Positions 18,174 through 26,715 of a stretch of 64,000 nucleotides of DNA are shown piece by piece (within the stretch, counting starts at the first letter, position 1; each line of letters begins with the position of its first letter). The notes under the pieces are model-generated. The model worked only from the letters and a program-made list of their open reading frames with translations, ran no database searches and was not told the DNA's origin. Source of the DNA: Pseudomonas laurentiana. GTDB taxonomy: Bacteria > Pseudomonadota > Gammaproteobacteria > Pseudomonadales > Pseudomonadaceae. A program made the translations under genes and the position numbers. The stretch covers positions 248,001 to 312,000 of the forward strand of contig NZ_BMQU01000002.1 in NCBI RefSeq assembly GCF_014648275.1. Reading direction: 5' to 3'.

Positions 18174-19553
18174 ATGTTCAAGCTCGCTCCTTTAAGCGTC
18201 GCCATTGTCCTGGGCCTTTCCGGCCAGGCGATGGCAAACGACAGCCAGTCAAACCAGAACCAGTACGGTAACGAGAACATCGCCGAGGTCAAACAGACCA
18301 AGGCGAGCTACAGCACCACCACCCAGACCCAGTACGGCGAGGGCAACAATTCCGCCGCCCTGCAAGACAACGCCACCGGCGACATCCAGCAGAACCATAC
18401 CGGCCAATACAACGCCGGCTACGCCGAGCAGTTGATGGAAAACGCCGGGCAGATCAACCAGCAAGCCGTTGGCGCCTATAACAACACCCATGCCAGCCAG
18501 TCACTGGGCAACGGCAACCTGGTACAACAGACCCAGGAAGGCAGCGGCAACTTCTCCTTCGTCTACCAGGATGCCCAGAACGGCAGCACCGCCACGACCC
18601 AGCAGTGGGGCAACGGCAACGAAGCCAACGTCGAGCAACTGTTCGGCGGTACCGCCAACCAGGCCTTGATCCAGCAGACCGGGACCAACAACTTCAGTGC
18701 CGCCGAGCACCTCAATCACCAGAACGGCCAGATCGGCATCTTCCAGACAGGCGAAGCTAACTGGGCCTACGGTGATCAACGCGATGGCCAGGGCGGGTCG
18801 GTAACCATCAACCAGCACGGCACGTTGAACTCCACTGAAGTCTGGCAGGATCAACAAACCGCCAGTCAGGCCACCGTGAACCAATATGGGCAGACCAACG
18901 AAGCGGTCATCGACCAAAGCTTCGGGGCCGACAACCTGGCAACCCTGACGCAAACCGGCGGTTTCAACGCGATCTATGCCGATCAGTTCGAGTCGCAACA
19001 GTCGGTGACCAACCTGTTCCAGAACGGTTATGGCAACGTCCACTACACCTACCAGACGGGTGACAATCACACCCTCACCGCGAGTGCTACCGGTACGGGC
19101 AACAAGGTGCTGGCAAGCAACTGGAAAGGCAACAAGGCGGGCGGTCAGTTTGGCAGCGGACAACGCGCCGACATCAAACAGTCGGGCACCAACAACAGCG
19201 CCAATTTCACCCAGGCCGACCTCAACAACGAGCTGTACTTTGAGCAGAACGGCACCGACAACCAGTTGATCGCCGATCAACGAGGTATCGCCAACTACGC
19301 CGAGGGGGTCAGCAGCGGCGTTTCCAACAGCGTCAAGCTGGATCAGTCGGGCATGGGCAACCAGAGCTATGTGAACCAGCTGTACGGGGACCACAACGAG
19401 GTCAATATCAAGCAAGCCGATGGCGCCAACCTGGCCTATGTCACCCAGGGCGGTACAGGCAACCAGGCCATCGTCGATCAGAGTGGTGTCAACATGAACG
19501 CCGCCATCCAGCAGTTCGGCATGGGCAACCAGGCGACCGTGTTCCAGCAGTGA
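18174..19553 (+). CDS. csgA: CsgA-like major curlin with about 18-20 repeats
   Basis: A 459-aa secreted protein, about three times the length of enterobacterial CsgA. A signal peptide (1-21) is followed by tandem repeats rich in Gln, Asn and Gly, such as QYGEGNNSAALQ, QTGTNNFSAAEH and QFGMGNQATVFQQ. These fit the curlin pattern Q-x-G-x-x-N-x-A-x3-Q. The internal Gln and Asn ladders predict an amyloid beta-solenoid. It is the last gene of the sigma54-controlled operon and is followed by a strong terminator. Export is presumably through CsgG, encoded on the opposite strand. It could function as a cell-surface matrix fibre or as a scaffold for mineral deposition; the latter is inference. Confidence 0.83.
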   Translation: MFKLAPLSVAIVLGLSGQAMANDSQSNQNQYGNENIAEVKQTKASYSTTTQTQYGEGNNSAALQDNATGDIQQNHTGQYNAGYAEQLMENAGQINQQAVGAYNNTHASQSLGNGNLVQQTQEGSGNFSFVYQDAQNGSTATTQQWGNGNEANVEQLFGGTANQALIQQTGTNNFSAAEHLNHQNGQIGIFQTGEANWAYGDQRDGQGGSVTINQHGTLNSTEVWQDQQTASQATVNQYGQTNEAVIDQSFGADNLATLTQTGGFNAIYADQFESQQSVTNLFQNGYGNVHYTYQTGDNHTLTASATGTGNKVLASNWKGNKAGGQFGSGQRADIKQSGTNNSANFTQADLNNELYFEQNGTDNQLIADQRGIANYAEGVSSGVSNSVKLDQSGMGNQSYVNQLYGDHNEVNIKQADGANLAYVTQGGTGNQAIVDQSGVNMNAAIQQFGMGNQATVFQQ

Positions 19554-19567
19554 TCATCCCGCCTTGG

Positions 19568-19604
19568 CCGCGACCCGCGATCGGCGGGTCGCGGTCCTTT
19601 TTTT
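19568..19604 (+). terminator. Intrinsic terminator of the matrix operon
   Basis: An 11-bp perfect stem (CCGCGACCCGC / GCGGGTCGCGG) is followed by TCC and a run of seven T. It lies 15 bp after the CsgA-like stop codon. Confidence 0.9.
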
Positions 19605-19811
19605 GACCTCCAGCAGCCTGTGGTGCCATGCCCCCTTTCCGGCGTTCAGGGTTGCTTGACCGCCCCCCGTAGCCACCAGGTAACGGATTCCTGAATAGCT
19701 GTAGGATTATTCCCAACCCGCCTGACGTGGCCAAATGAGCCCCCTCACGCGGGTATGCTTTCCTCCTGCACCGACCAGCACGCACGCTGACGACGAATCA
19801 CAGGAGAGAAC

Positions 19812-20279
19812 ATGATTTCCATCAACGCCACTGCCCTGCCCCCAACAGCCCACCCGAAGGCGACGTCCCAGCCTGCGCCCGCCGCAGTGGCTGTCAGCCT
19901 GGCAAAGCCCGCCCCTCAGCATGGTGTAGAGGTCAACCTGTCAGAAGCGGGCACGCACAAGTCGGCGCAAGGTAATGGCACGCACGCGGATATCGACGCC
20001 AGCAACCTGCCCGACAGCGTGAAGAAGGTGTTGAAATCGGTTCGGGAAATCCAGGAGCGGATCAACGAGAAGATGGATGAACTCAAGGCTGTGATGAATG
20101 ACCACTCGCTTCCGATAAAATCGCGTGAAGCGAAAATCCATGGTTTGCAGATAGAGCTGGCCAGTCTGACCAGCGAGCTGAACAAGGCCACCCAGGTGCT
20201 ACGCCGGACCGAAAACGAAATGAAACTGTCGACGGCCGAAAAGAACCTGTCCAAGGCCCTGGCTAACCCCTACCGATAA
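19812..20279 (+). CDS. Unknown 155-aa coiled-coil protein
   Basis: I do not recognise this protein. There is no signal peptide or membrane segment. Residues about 1-60 are Ala/Pro-rich and low-complexity. Residues about 68-150 form a continuous charged heptad-like helix (KVLKSVREIQERINEKMDEL and onwards), probably a coiled coil. The RBS AGGAGA is 7 nt before the ATG. It lies between the curli operon terminator and the csgG stop, convergent with csgG, which hints at a cytoplasmic accessory role, but there is no direct evidence. Confidence 0.65.
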   Translation: MISINATALPPTAHPKATSQPAPAAVAVSLAKPAPQHGVEVNLSEAGTHKSAQGNGTHADIDASNLPDSVKKVLKSVREIQERINEKMDELKAVMNDHSLPIKSREAKIHGLQIELASLTSELNKATQVLRRTENEMKLSTAEKNLSKALANPYR

Positions 20280-20316
20280 CCCGGCACCCTTCACGTGCAG
20301 GCGTGGGGTGCCACCC

Positions 20317-21159
20317 TCACTGCGCCTGATACTGGCTCAAGTAGCGTTCCAGCACAGCGTTGTCGCCAGTGCCTTCGCTCGACACCTGCCACAACTTGCG
20401 TTCAATCCCCTGGGCCAGCAAATGCCCGACTGCCGACTCGATTGCCGACAACACACACAACTGCGCAGGTTCGTTGGTGGTATAGCCGACCTCGGCCTCC
20501 AGCAGCTTCTTGAACTCGATGAACTTGAACACCCCGGCACTGCGACCGACCGAGTAAATGGTCTTGCTGGTCATGACGTTGGCCAACACCTGGCCTGTGC
20601 GCACATCCACAGCCCGCAGGTTCACCGACACCTGGTCTACCCGGTACTCGCGGGACAGGTCGATGCCCAGGTAGCGCGCGCCTTCGCCGCCGCTACGGAC
20701 GTTGGTGTCATAGGCGATGATGCCGCCTTCGAGCATCAGGTTGGCGGCCTGCAAGGGTGGCAGCTCGGCCTGGATATTGACGGGGGTATCGGGCTTTTTC
20801 TGCGAAGCCCGAATGATCTTGCGCTCAGTCAGCAAGTTCTGCAGCCCTTCGCGCTCCAGCACTACGAACCAGCCGCTGGCCTGCATGGCATCCATCAGCA
20901 TGCTGGCGGCGCCCTGGGTCACGCTGGTGGAGAACGAGCTGGCCGGGGTGGGTTTGTATTGCCCGGTCTGGTCACGGAAGCCATAGACCACTGCCATCAA
21001 GCGGCCCTTCGGACGCGGCATGTTGAGCAGGTCGTAATAGGTCGAGGCACGAGGTGTCAGGGTCGGTGTTTCTGTGTCGTGCTCAGCCGGCATCGGCTTG
21101 CGCAGGCCACAGCCTTGCAGACTGGCCAGGATCAGCAGCATCGTCAGAAATCGTTTCAT
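20317..21159 (-). CDS. csgG: CsgG-type curli export channel lipoprotein
   Basis: A 280-aa outer-membrane lipoprotein, near the 277 aa of E. coli CsgG. The signal peptide ends in the lipobox LQGC (Cys18). The mature part shows CsgG landmarks: VYGFRDQTGQYKP, the FVVLEREGLQNLLTERKIIR segment, GGIIAYDTN and VSVNLRAVDVRTGQVL. CsgG forms the nonameric pore that secretes curlins. ATG 21159 with GGAG 8 nt upstream is preferred over the frame start at 21192. It is the last gene of the long minus-strand secretion operon, 29 bp after csgF. Confidence 0.92.
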   Translation of the reverse strand: MKRFLTMLLILASLQGCGLRKPMPAEHDTETPTLTPRASTYYDLLNMPRPKGRLMAVVYGFRDQTGQYKPTPASSFSTSVTQGAASMLMDAMQASGWFVVLEREGLQNLLTERKIIRASQKKPDTPVNIQAELPPLQAANLMLEGGIIAYDTNVRSGGEGARYLGIDLSREYRVDQVSVNLRAVDVRTGQVLANVMTSKTIYSVGRSAGVFKFIEFKKLLEAEVGYTTNEPAQLCVLSAIESAVGHLLAQGIERKLWQVSSEGTGDNAVLERYLSQYQAQ

Positions 21160-21188
21160 GATCGTCACTCCCATTGACCCGATACACC

Positions 21189-21599
21189 TCAAGGATTGAG
21201 GCCGTTCACCTGGATTTCAGAAACTTCTCCGGTTGCCCGGTCCGTCACCTGGATGGTCAGCGCACCCGAATCGTCGATCACATTGATCAGGAACGAATCC
21301 GTGGACATGCTGCCGGTGTTGCCATTGGAGATGTTGTCCAGCAGTTGCGACAGCAGCCGCGACTCCAGTTGATTGGTGAAACGCTCCAGGGCCGAGGTGC
21401 CAGCTATAGAAGATCGGCTCTTGATCGACGGGTCCTGGTGATCGTTCTGCGACTGCGCGTTGTTCAACAGCCAGGTACCATTCAACGGGTTGCCGCCGAA
21501 CGCCGGGTTGACGGGGGTGTAGACCATTTCGGTAGCCGCCGCCTGCTGACAGGCAATAGCAACAGCCAACAGCCAGACTGCGCGAGAAACACTGTTCAT
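21189..21599 (-). CDS. csgF: CsgF-type curli assembly factor
   Basis: A 136-aa secreted protein, matching CsgF in size. A signal peptide (1-22) is followed by the hallmark N-terminal segment MVYTPVNPAFGGNPLNG, which in CsgF inserts into the CsgG pore. The helical part LERFTNQLESRLLSQLLDNI and a C-terminal strand region follow. The start codon overlaps the csgE stop (ATGA), indicating translational coupling. CsgF couples curlin secretion to nucleation at the surface. Confidence 0.92.
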   Translation of the reverse strand: MNSVSRAVWLLAVAIACQQAAATEMVYTPVNPAFGGNPLNGTWLLNNAQSQNDHQDPSIKSRSSIAGTSALERFTNQLESRLLSQLLDNISNGNTGSMSTDSFLINVIDDSGALTIQVTDRATGEVSEIQVNGLNP

Positions 21600-21985
21600 A
21601 GTTCATCCCTCTCCAGATCGGTGGTGTCTTGCAACAGGTTCTGCAGCTTGCGCTGAACAACCTCTGCCCTGACCAGGTCGGCAGCTTCATAGGCCGCGTC
21701 CTTGAGTTCCACGGTGTTGGGTGGCAAAAAACGCCGGTAGATCACGCGTTGCTGATACTCGACTGTCACCAGGCTGCCCCAGCGAGCCGATGGCCGTTCA
21801 CGTACCACCAGGTTGAAATCCAGGCGACTGGTGGCCCGCAGCCGCTCGGCAAAGCTGTAATAGAAGTCGTGGCCGATGTGGGAGATCGTGTTATCGACGA
21901 TAAACCCCGTCATCTCGTCTTCCTCTGCCGCCCGCGCCGAAACGGCCAGAACCAGCAGCAAGACGACCAGCAGCAGCCGGTTCAT
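21596..21985 (-). CDS. csgE: CsgE-type periplasmic curli secretion factor
   Basis: A 129-aa exported protein, the same length as E. coli CsgE. A signal peptide (1-19) is followed by GFIVDNTISHIGHDFYYSFA and the basic segment VVRERPSARWGSLVTVEY, typical of CsgE, which caps and gates the CsgG channel. Its ATG overlaps the stop of the preceding pseudopilin gene (ATGA), so curli export genes are translationally joined to the pseudopilus genes. Confidence 0.92.
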   Translation of the reverse strand: MNRLLLVVLLLVLAVSARAAEEDEMTGFIVDNTISHIGHDFYYSFAERLRATSRLDFNLVVRERPSARWGSLVTVEYQQRVIYRRFLPPNTVELKDAAYEAADLVRAEVVQRKLQNLLQDTTDLERDEL

Positions 21986-22497
21986 GGCCGATCACCCGGA
22001 CGGCGGGTGCTGGCACTCTCGGCAAAGGCTTTTTCCGCGACGAACTGCCAGTCGCTGTAATGCCCCAGCCCCTCGAAGTCGGACCATTGCGCGTCAAACC
22101 CGGCCTGCTTGAGCGGTACCTCATGGGACAGGCTATAGACGCCGGTGATACGCCCATCGATCCCACGCATCAGGCCCCACTCGCTGCTGTGGGTCATCGG
22201 GTCTGGATAACGTTTGCGCAGGTGCCGGCGCGGTTGCGGGAAACGATCATCTTCGACCAGGTCATCCAGCGATGCCGGGTACTGGGCCAGGCCCGGAGAG
22301 CTGCGGTAATAGCTGCGCAGGGCCTGCGCGTATTGAGCGCCAACCCACAGCAATTCCCGTTCTTTGTCGCGGCGAGCGACGCTGGACCACACCTGCCCGG
22401 TTGCTGCCAGGCCGATACCCAGCACGGCAATCAGCATCAGCAAGCCCAGATAGGTGAAACCGGCCTGAGCGTTACCATTCGGCATAGAGGCTGCCAT
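21982..22497 (-). CDS. Atypical minor pseudopilin
   Basis: A 171-aa protein with a prepilin-type N-terminus: a short polar leader, then AGFTYLGLLMLIAVLGIGLA. Cleavage would be after Gly, with Phe at +1, but position +5 is Leu rather than the usual Glu. Loss of Glu5 is known for minor, tip-located pseudopilins such as GspK. The rest is a soluble globular domain with no cysteines. ATG 22497 has GGAGG upstream; ATG 22485 is an alternative. It overlaps both the previous gene and csgE, so it belongs to the same operon. A proposed role is at the pseudopilus tip. Confidence 0.75.
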   Translation of the reverse strand: MAASMPNGNAQAGFTYLGLLMLIAVLGIGLAATGQVWSSVARRDKERELLWVGAQYAQALRSYYRSSPGLAQYPASLDDLVEDDRFPQPRRHLRKRYPDPMTHSSEWGLMRGIDGRITGVYSLSHEVPLKQAGFDAQWSDFEGLGHYSDWQFVAEKAFAESASTRRPGDRP

Positions 22498-22846
22498 CAC
22501 GCGCCCTCCCGCTTGCACCGCTTCGGACATCGCCCACAGCGCCCGACACGCCCTCGGGAGGGGGCTGCAACTGCCAGAGGTCTCGCCGCTCGGTGATCGG
22601 GTCCAGTGGCGTGGCCCGCAAATAGCGCTGCTCGACCAATTGCTCAAGGGAATCGGGATAACGCCCGGTATCGCCGTAGTAGTGATCCAGTGCTTCGCGC
22701 AACACCGCCAGGCTCTGGCGCAGGGTCGCCTCACGGGCGTTGTCCAGGCTGTTGAAGTAACGCGGTACGGCAATGGTCATCAGGGTGGCAATGATCGCCA
22801 TCACCACCAACAGTTCGATCAGGGTAAAGCCCTTGCTCCGGCGCAT
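22472..22846 (-). CDS. GspG-like pseudopilin
   Basis: A 124-aa prepilin-like protein. A short basic leader (MRRSKG) precedes the classical FTLIELLVVMAIIATLM helix with Glu5. The C-terminal part contains GDTGRYPDSLEQL and PLDPITERRDLW, patterns typical of GspG major pseudopilins (the calcium-loop region). ATG 22846 is used; a GTG four codons earlier lies beside the stop of the upstream gene. Processing would need a prepilin peptidase encoded elsewhere. Confidence 0.82.
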   Translation of the reverse strand: MRRSKGFTLIELLVVMAIIATLMTIAVPRYFNSLDNAREATLRQSLAVLREALDHYYGDTGRYPDSLEQLVEQRYLRATPLDPITERRDLWQLQPPPEGVSGAVGDVRSGASGRARDGSLYAEW

Positions 22847-22851
22847 GTTGA

Positions 22852-23325
22852 TCACCACTGACTGTAGGCAATTCCGTTAAGGCCCTTGCCGGGGGCACGG
22901 GAGTAGATGTCAAAGACGTCCTCGCCCTCACGGGGGCTGTCGGCCGGGCTGTCATAGGCACGCACCCCCCAGCCCCCCTCATCGTCCCGCTTGGCCTCAA
23001 GCAGCGGGTCATGGGGAATACGCCGCAGGAAGTAGAACTTCGCCCCCTTGGCGCTGCGTACATCGCGCACGCCCTCCACCAATACCGCCAGGTTTGGCGG
23101 GTAGCCGCTGGCATTGAGGTTTTTCTCGATGTAACCGGCGTCGTAAGCACGCTTGTAGGCATCAATGGCGTCGCGCACCTGGTACAGCGCCGCCTTGAGC
23201 TGCTGCTCCTTGCCACGGCGTACCAGGGTTTCAGTCAACGGTGCGGCCATGGCGGCGAGCAGCCCGATCAGGGCCAGGGTCACCACCACTTCGATCAGGG
23301 TGAAACCGCCAGTGCTGCGCTTCAT
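22852..23325 (-). CDS. GspG-like pseudopilin (second copy)
   Basis: A 157-aa prepilin-like protein. Leader MKRSTGG is followed by FTLIEVVVTLALIGLLAAMA with Glu5. The globular part holds GYPPNLAVLVEGV and RRIPHDPLLE, again like GspG-type pseudopilins. It starts 3 bp after the secretin stop codon and ends just before the next pseudopilin start. Having two GspG-like genes plus one minor pseudopilin is a reduced set compared with a full type II system. Confidence 0.82.
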   Translation of the reverse strand: MKRSTGGFTLIEVVVTLALIGLLAAMAAPLTETLVRRGKEQQLKAALYQVRDAIDAYKRAYDAGYIEKNLNASGYPPNLAVLVEGVRDVRSAKGAKFYFLRRIPHDPLLEAKRDDEGGWGVRAYDSPADSPREGEDVFDIYSRAPGKGLNGIAYSQW

Positions 23326-23328
23326 GAT

Positions 23329-25140
23329 TCAAGGCCTCGGCAGAACGGCCAGCGGTGCGTCCTGCACGTCGCTTGGGCGGTTGAGGTTACGGATCTGCAT
23401 GCTGGTTTCAGTGCCGGTAGGAAACTCCATGTCCGACGGGCTCTGGTAAGGCAGGTTGCGGACGATGCGCGGGGTGATCGACAGCACCAGTTCCGACTTG
23501 CCCATGTTGTCCTTGTTGCTGCCAAACAGTCGGCCCAGGCCAGGGATATCACCCAGTAACGGAATCTTGTTGCCAGAGGCGCCATGATCGTTGCGCACCA
23601 GCCCGGCAAGGATCTGAGTCTCGCCATCGTGCAGGCGCAGGCTGGTCTGGGCGTTGCGGGTATCGACCTGGACCGGAATGGTGCCCTGGCGAGTCGGCTC
23701 CAGCGGCGTGGCGTTGCTCACCTCCAGGCCGATCTTGATCGCTACTTCGTTGTTCAGGTGCACCACCGGGGTCACTTCCAGTTTCAGACCGACGTCCAGG
23801 TAGGTAACGCTTTCGGTAATCACCGGCCCCTGGGTCGACGGCACCGAAGTGGCGCTGATGATCGGCACGCGTTGGCCAATATGGATACGCGCCTGCTCGC
23901 GGTTGCTGACCCGGATCACCGGGCTGGCCAGGGTATTGATGTCGTTGTCCTGCGCATTGATCTTCGCCTGTGGCGACGGCGTGATCGTGATCCGGCTGGA
24001 GTTGATCCCGCGCAACTGGTCGAGCACGCTCACCGGTTTGCCTTCGCTGGTGACCACACCGAAGGTGTTTGGCCATTGCAGGCCAAGGTCGAGGATGCGC
24101 GACCGGGCCACCTCCATCACCTCGACTTCCAGCACTACCTCGGGGTTGGACTGGTCCTGGGACTGCAGCAGTTTCTCGGCCATGCGAATGGCATCCGGGG
24201 TATCGCGCATGGTCATGGTGTTCAGGCGCTCATCGACAAACACATCGCGGGTCTTGAGCATGGTCTTGACCATGTTCATCGCGGTGTTGGCATCAATGCT
24301 GGTGAGGTAGAAGGTCCGCATCACCAGTTCCTGGTAGTCCTTGGTTTTTTGCGGCGAGTCGGGGTAAATCAGCAAGGTGTTTTCGTTGACCACCTTCTGG
24401 TGCAACTGGTTTTGCTCCAACAGCAGGGACACCGCATCCTCGATACGCACCTCACGTACAAAAATCGTGGCTTTCAGGTCCGGGCGCAGGTCTTTGTCAA
24501 AAATGAAGTTAAGCCCGGCGACCTGCGACAACACCTCGAAGATGGTCTTCAGGTTGGCGTCGCGAAACTCCAGGGTGACCGGTTTTTCCAGGCGGGTACG
24601 CAACTGTGGGTTGGGCTGGGCAGTACGCGCCTGCACCTGCTCGATGTTGCGCCGCAGCGTCAGGCCTTCGGTGTTCTGCGGGTCGAGCAACAACACCTCG
24701 CGCATGTGCCGCTCAGCACCAAACAAGTCGCCCTGACGCAATGCGGCTTGCCCCAATGCGATGCGCTCACCCAGGTCCTGCATTTGCTCGATCTGGCGCA
24801 CCGCGTCCTGGGCCCTGCGGTTGTTCGGTTCAATGGTCAGTACGCGGCCATAGCCCATCCGCGCCCCGGCGAAGTCATGCCGCGAACGGTCACTGTCGGC
24901 CTGCGTCAACAATGCCTCAACCGACTTTGCCCGGCCCTGGGCCAGGGCAATATTCAACTCGGTATCGCGCGGTGCGCTCTTCAGTCCCTCCTCAATGCGG
25001 GCAATGCCCGCCTCGTACTGGCCCTCTTCGATCAAGGCCAGGCCATCCTTGCGGGCAGCGGTCGAACCACAACCGGCCACCGCCACAAACAGCGCCAACA
25101 GCAGGAACGGCGCGGGCTTGCAAATCCTTGGCGAATTCAT
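23329..25140 (-). CDS. Lipoprotein secretin (GspD/MshL type) with TPR region
   Basis: A 603-aa outer-membrane channel. The signal peptide ends in a lipobox (VAGC), so it may insert without a separate pilotin. A TPR-like region (about 30-165) precedes an STN domain (LEFRDANLKTIFEVLSQVAG), an N1-type domain and a C-terminal secretin domain. Secretin marks include the GQRVPIISATS region, DVGLKLEVTP and NKIPLLGDIPGLGRLF. This domain order recalls MshL or PilQ-like secretins more than a long GspD with several N domains. Its start overlaps the preceding stop (ATGA). Confidence 0.88.
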   Translation of the reverse strand: MNSPRICKPAPFLLLALFVAVAGCGSTAARKDGLALIEEGQYEAGIARIEEGLKSAPRDTELNIALAQGRAKSVEALLTQADSDRSRHDFAGARMGYGRVLTIEPNNRRAQDAVRQIEQMQDLGERIALGQAALRQGDLFGAERHMREVLLLDPQNTEGLTLRRNIEQVQARTAQPNPQLRTRLEKPVTLEFRDANLKTIFEVLSQVAGLNFIFDKDLRPDLKATIFVREVRIEDAVSLLLEQNQLHQKVVNENTLLIYPDSPQKTKDYQELVMRTFYLTSIDANTAMNMVKTMLKTRDVFVDERLNTMTMRDTPDAIRMAEKLLQSQDQSNPEVVLEVEVMEVARSRILDLGLQWPNTFGVVTSEGKPVSVLDQLRGINSSRITITPSPQAKINAQDNDINTLASPVIRVSNREQARIHIGQRVPIISATSVPSTQGPVITESVTYLDVGLKLEVTPVVHLNNEVAIKIGLEVSNATPLEPTRQGTIPVQVDTRNAQTSLRLHDGETQILAGLVRNDHGASGNKIPLLGDIPGLGRLFGSNKDNMGKSELVLSITPRIVRNLPYQSPSDMEFPTGTETSMQIRNLNRPSDVQDAPLAVLPRP

Positions 25141-25640
25141 GGTGCGCTCCCTACAGACAAAGTCTGGGACAGTTGCATCGGCAGGTAGACCAGGCTCAAC
25201 TCCGTGTCGGAGATCTGCTCGATCCGGTAGGTTTCATCGATCACGTCGCCTCGACGGACGACATACAGCTTTTCGCCGCTTTGCAGGAACACCTGTTGAT
25301 CATCGTGGTTCTGCAAGCGCCCGACGAAATGGAACGGCAGCGCCGGTGCGACTCGAAGTGTTTCAACCGGGGTCACTGCCACGGGCGTCTCGATGACCGT
25401 GGCCAGGACCACAGCAGGCTTCCAGCTTTTGCTGGCAAACAGATCGACGGCGGCAAGCGGCGCTGAGGGTGAGCGGCTTGCCGTGCTTGCGGGCACCTGC
25501 GCCGGGCTGCGGCTGACTGCAACCACCGGCTCAGATGCGCCCGCTTCGTCCTGCTCAAGCCAGTGCCCTGGCGCCCAGGCCAAGGCGGCCGCCACCCCGA
25601 AGAAAATCAGCCACGCCACGGTGCGTTGAGTGTTCATCAC
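25137..25640 (-). CDS. GspC/PilP-like inner-membrane connector
   Basis: A 167-aa protein with one N-terminal membrane anchor (about 7-24), a Pro/Ala/Ser-rich linker, and a C-terminal homology-region-like fold (PALPFHFVGRLQ, then LYVVRRGDVIDETYRIEQI). This resembles GspC HR domains and PilP, which bridge the inner-membrane platform and the secretin. Both ends overlap neighbours by ATGA, consistent with tight co-expression with the secretin. Recognition rests on topology, position and the FVGRL segment. Confidence 0.7.
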   Translation of the reverse strand: MMNTQRTVAWLIFFGVAAALAWAPGHWLEQDEAGASEPVVAVSRSPAQVPASTASRSPSAPLAAVDLFASKSWKPAVVLATVIETPVAVTPVETLRVAPALPFHFVGRLQNHDDQQVFLQSGEKLYVVRRGDVIDETYRIEQISDTELSLVYLPMQLSQTLSVGSAP

Positions 25641-26185
25641 GACCTCGACAGGTAAAGGGTCATGCGGATACGCCCGGTCAGCTCGCTGTCGCCGATCTGC
25701 TTGCGTTGCAGGTCGAGGTCTTCGAGTACCAGCGCCGGCAACTGGCCGAGCAACGCGTGCAGAAATCGGCGGATTTGCGGATAACTGCCGCGCAACGGCA
25801 AGAGGATCTGATACCGGGCCAAATGGGTTTTCGGGTCGACCCCCAAGGCGTACTCACCCCGGGACAGGCTGATTTTTTCCGCCCGGGCCAAGGCGTAGAT
25901 CCGGTCAATGGCCTCGGTAGCCTGAGGCTGTGCCGGCAGTTGCTTGTGAAAGTCATCCAGTGGGTCAGGCGACGACACCGGCGCCACCCATTCACCGCGT
26001 TGCAGGCGCTGCAGCTGTTGTTCAGCCTCGGCGTACTGCTGACGCTGTGCATTCAGTTGCTGCCACTGTGGCAGCAGGCCAAGGCCGCCGAGCAGCAGCG
26101 CTGTCAGGGCGAACCCGATCGAGGCCAGGCCTGGCCAACCAAGGCGCAACACGTGTTCGTGAACAATCAGACTAGGGATGCGCAT
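25637..26185 (-). CDS. PilO/GspM-like platform protein
   Basis: A 182-aa protein with a short cytoplasmic N-terminus, one membrane helix (about 16-36), a coiled coil rich in Gln and a periplasmic ferredoxin-like region (LARYQILLPLRGSYPQIRRF then LVLEDLDLQRK). This is the arrangement of PilO/GspM. The start is ATG 26185; the longer open frame to 26371 overlaps the PilN-like gene. It overlaps the upstream gene by 14 bp. Confidence 0.72.
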   Translation of the reverse strand: MRIPSLIVHEHVLRLGWPGLASIGFALTALLLGGLGLLPQWQQLNAQRQQYAEAEQQLQRLQRGEWVAPVSSPDPLDDFHKQLPAQPQATEAIDRIYALARAEKISLSRGEYALGVDPKTHLARYQILLPLRGSYPQIRRFLHALLGQLPALVLEDLDLQRKQIGDSELTGRIRMTLYLSRS

Positions 26186-26714
26186 TGCCAGTCTCCCACG
26201 TGGCGGACAGGTTGAACTGCACCGGGTGCTCGGCCTGCCGCGCAACAATTTCGTGATTGAGCAGCGATACATCGTGCAACTCGGTACTGGCTTCCAGGCG
26301 TTTGTGAAACGCCAACATCGCCTCAAGGTCGCGCGCTTCGGCGGCGATGCGCAGTTGCCCCTTGCGTGCATCCGGGCTCAGCGCGAGCAAGGCGACATCC
26401 TCCATCGGCAGGCCTTCGAGCATGGCGAACAGGCGCTCCCAGGGCCGTTGCAGTTGCTCGGAAACACTGCGCATCTGCGCCAGGCGCTCGTCTTGCTCGC
26501 GGCGCTGACTGGCCGACAGCGTCGGTTGCGGACGTGGACCGGTGCCCAGCCGGTGTTCGGCCTCGCGCACCTGCGCCTGCAGGCTGGCCTGCTCGCGCTC
26601 CAGAGCCTGCTGTACCCACAGCAGGCCCACCAGCGATGCCAGGCTCAGGCCCGCCAAGACCCAGAGCCGCCGTCCACAGCGCCGGGGTTGAAAATCCAGC
26701 TCGAGGCGGCGCAT
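26172..26714 (-). CDS. PilN/GspL-like platform protein
   Basis: A 180-aa bitopic protein: a short N-terminal cytoplasmic peptide (MRRLELDFQP), a membrane helix (about 16-34), a long coiled coil rich in Glu, Gln and Arg and a small C-terminal domain. The short N-terminus is where PilN normally docks on PilM, and the PilM-like gene lies directly upstream (1 bp gap). Assigned from topology and gene order rather than strong motifs. Confidence 0.7.
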   Translation of the reverse strand: MRRLELDFQPRRCGRRLWVLAGLSLASLVGLLWVQQALEREQASLQAQVREAEHRLGTGPRPQPTLSASQRREQDERLAQMRSVSEQLQRPWERLFAMLEGLPMEDVALLALSPDARKGQLRIAAEARDLEAMLAFHKRLEASTELHDVSLLNHEIVARQAEHPVQFNLSATWETGNAHP

Positions 26715-26715
26715 G

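Noticed and set aside
18174-19553. Repeated DNA in the CsgA-like gene as a possible CRISPR or satellite array
   Set aside because: The periodicity is at the protein level (curlin repeats of about 22 residues); DNA repeats are imperfect and in frame.
22498-22773. Extended N-terminus for the minor pseudopilin gene
   Set aside because: The extension overlaps the preceding pseudopilin out of frame, is Arg/Trp/Cys-rich and would block prepilin processing.
23584-25188. 534-codon plus-strand open frame opposite the secretin gene
   Set aside because: Shadow of a well-supported secretin on the other strand; His/Gln/Leu-rich translation without domains.
25876-26185. Possible frameshift in the PilM/PilN/PilO-like genes because they are shorter than the pilus versions
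   Set aside because: Each has a start, RBS and complete topology; short overlaps are consistent with normal operon coupling.
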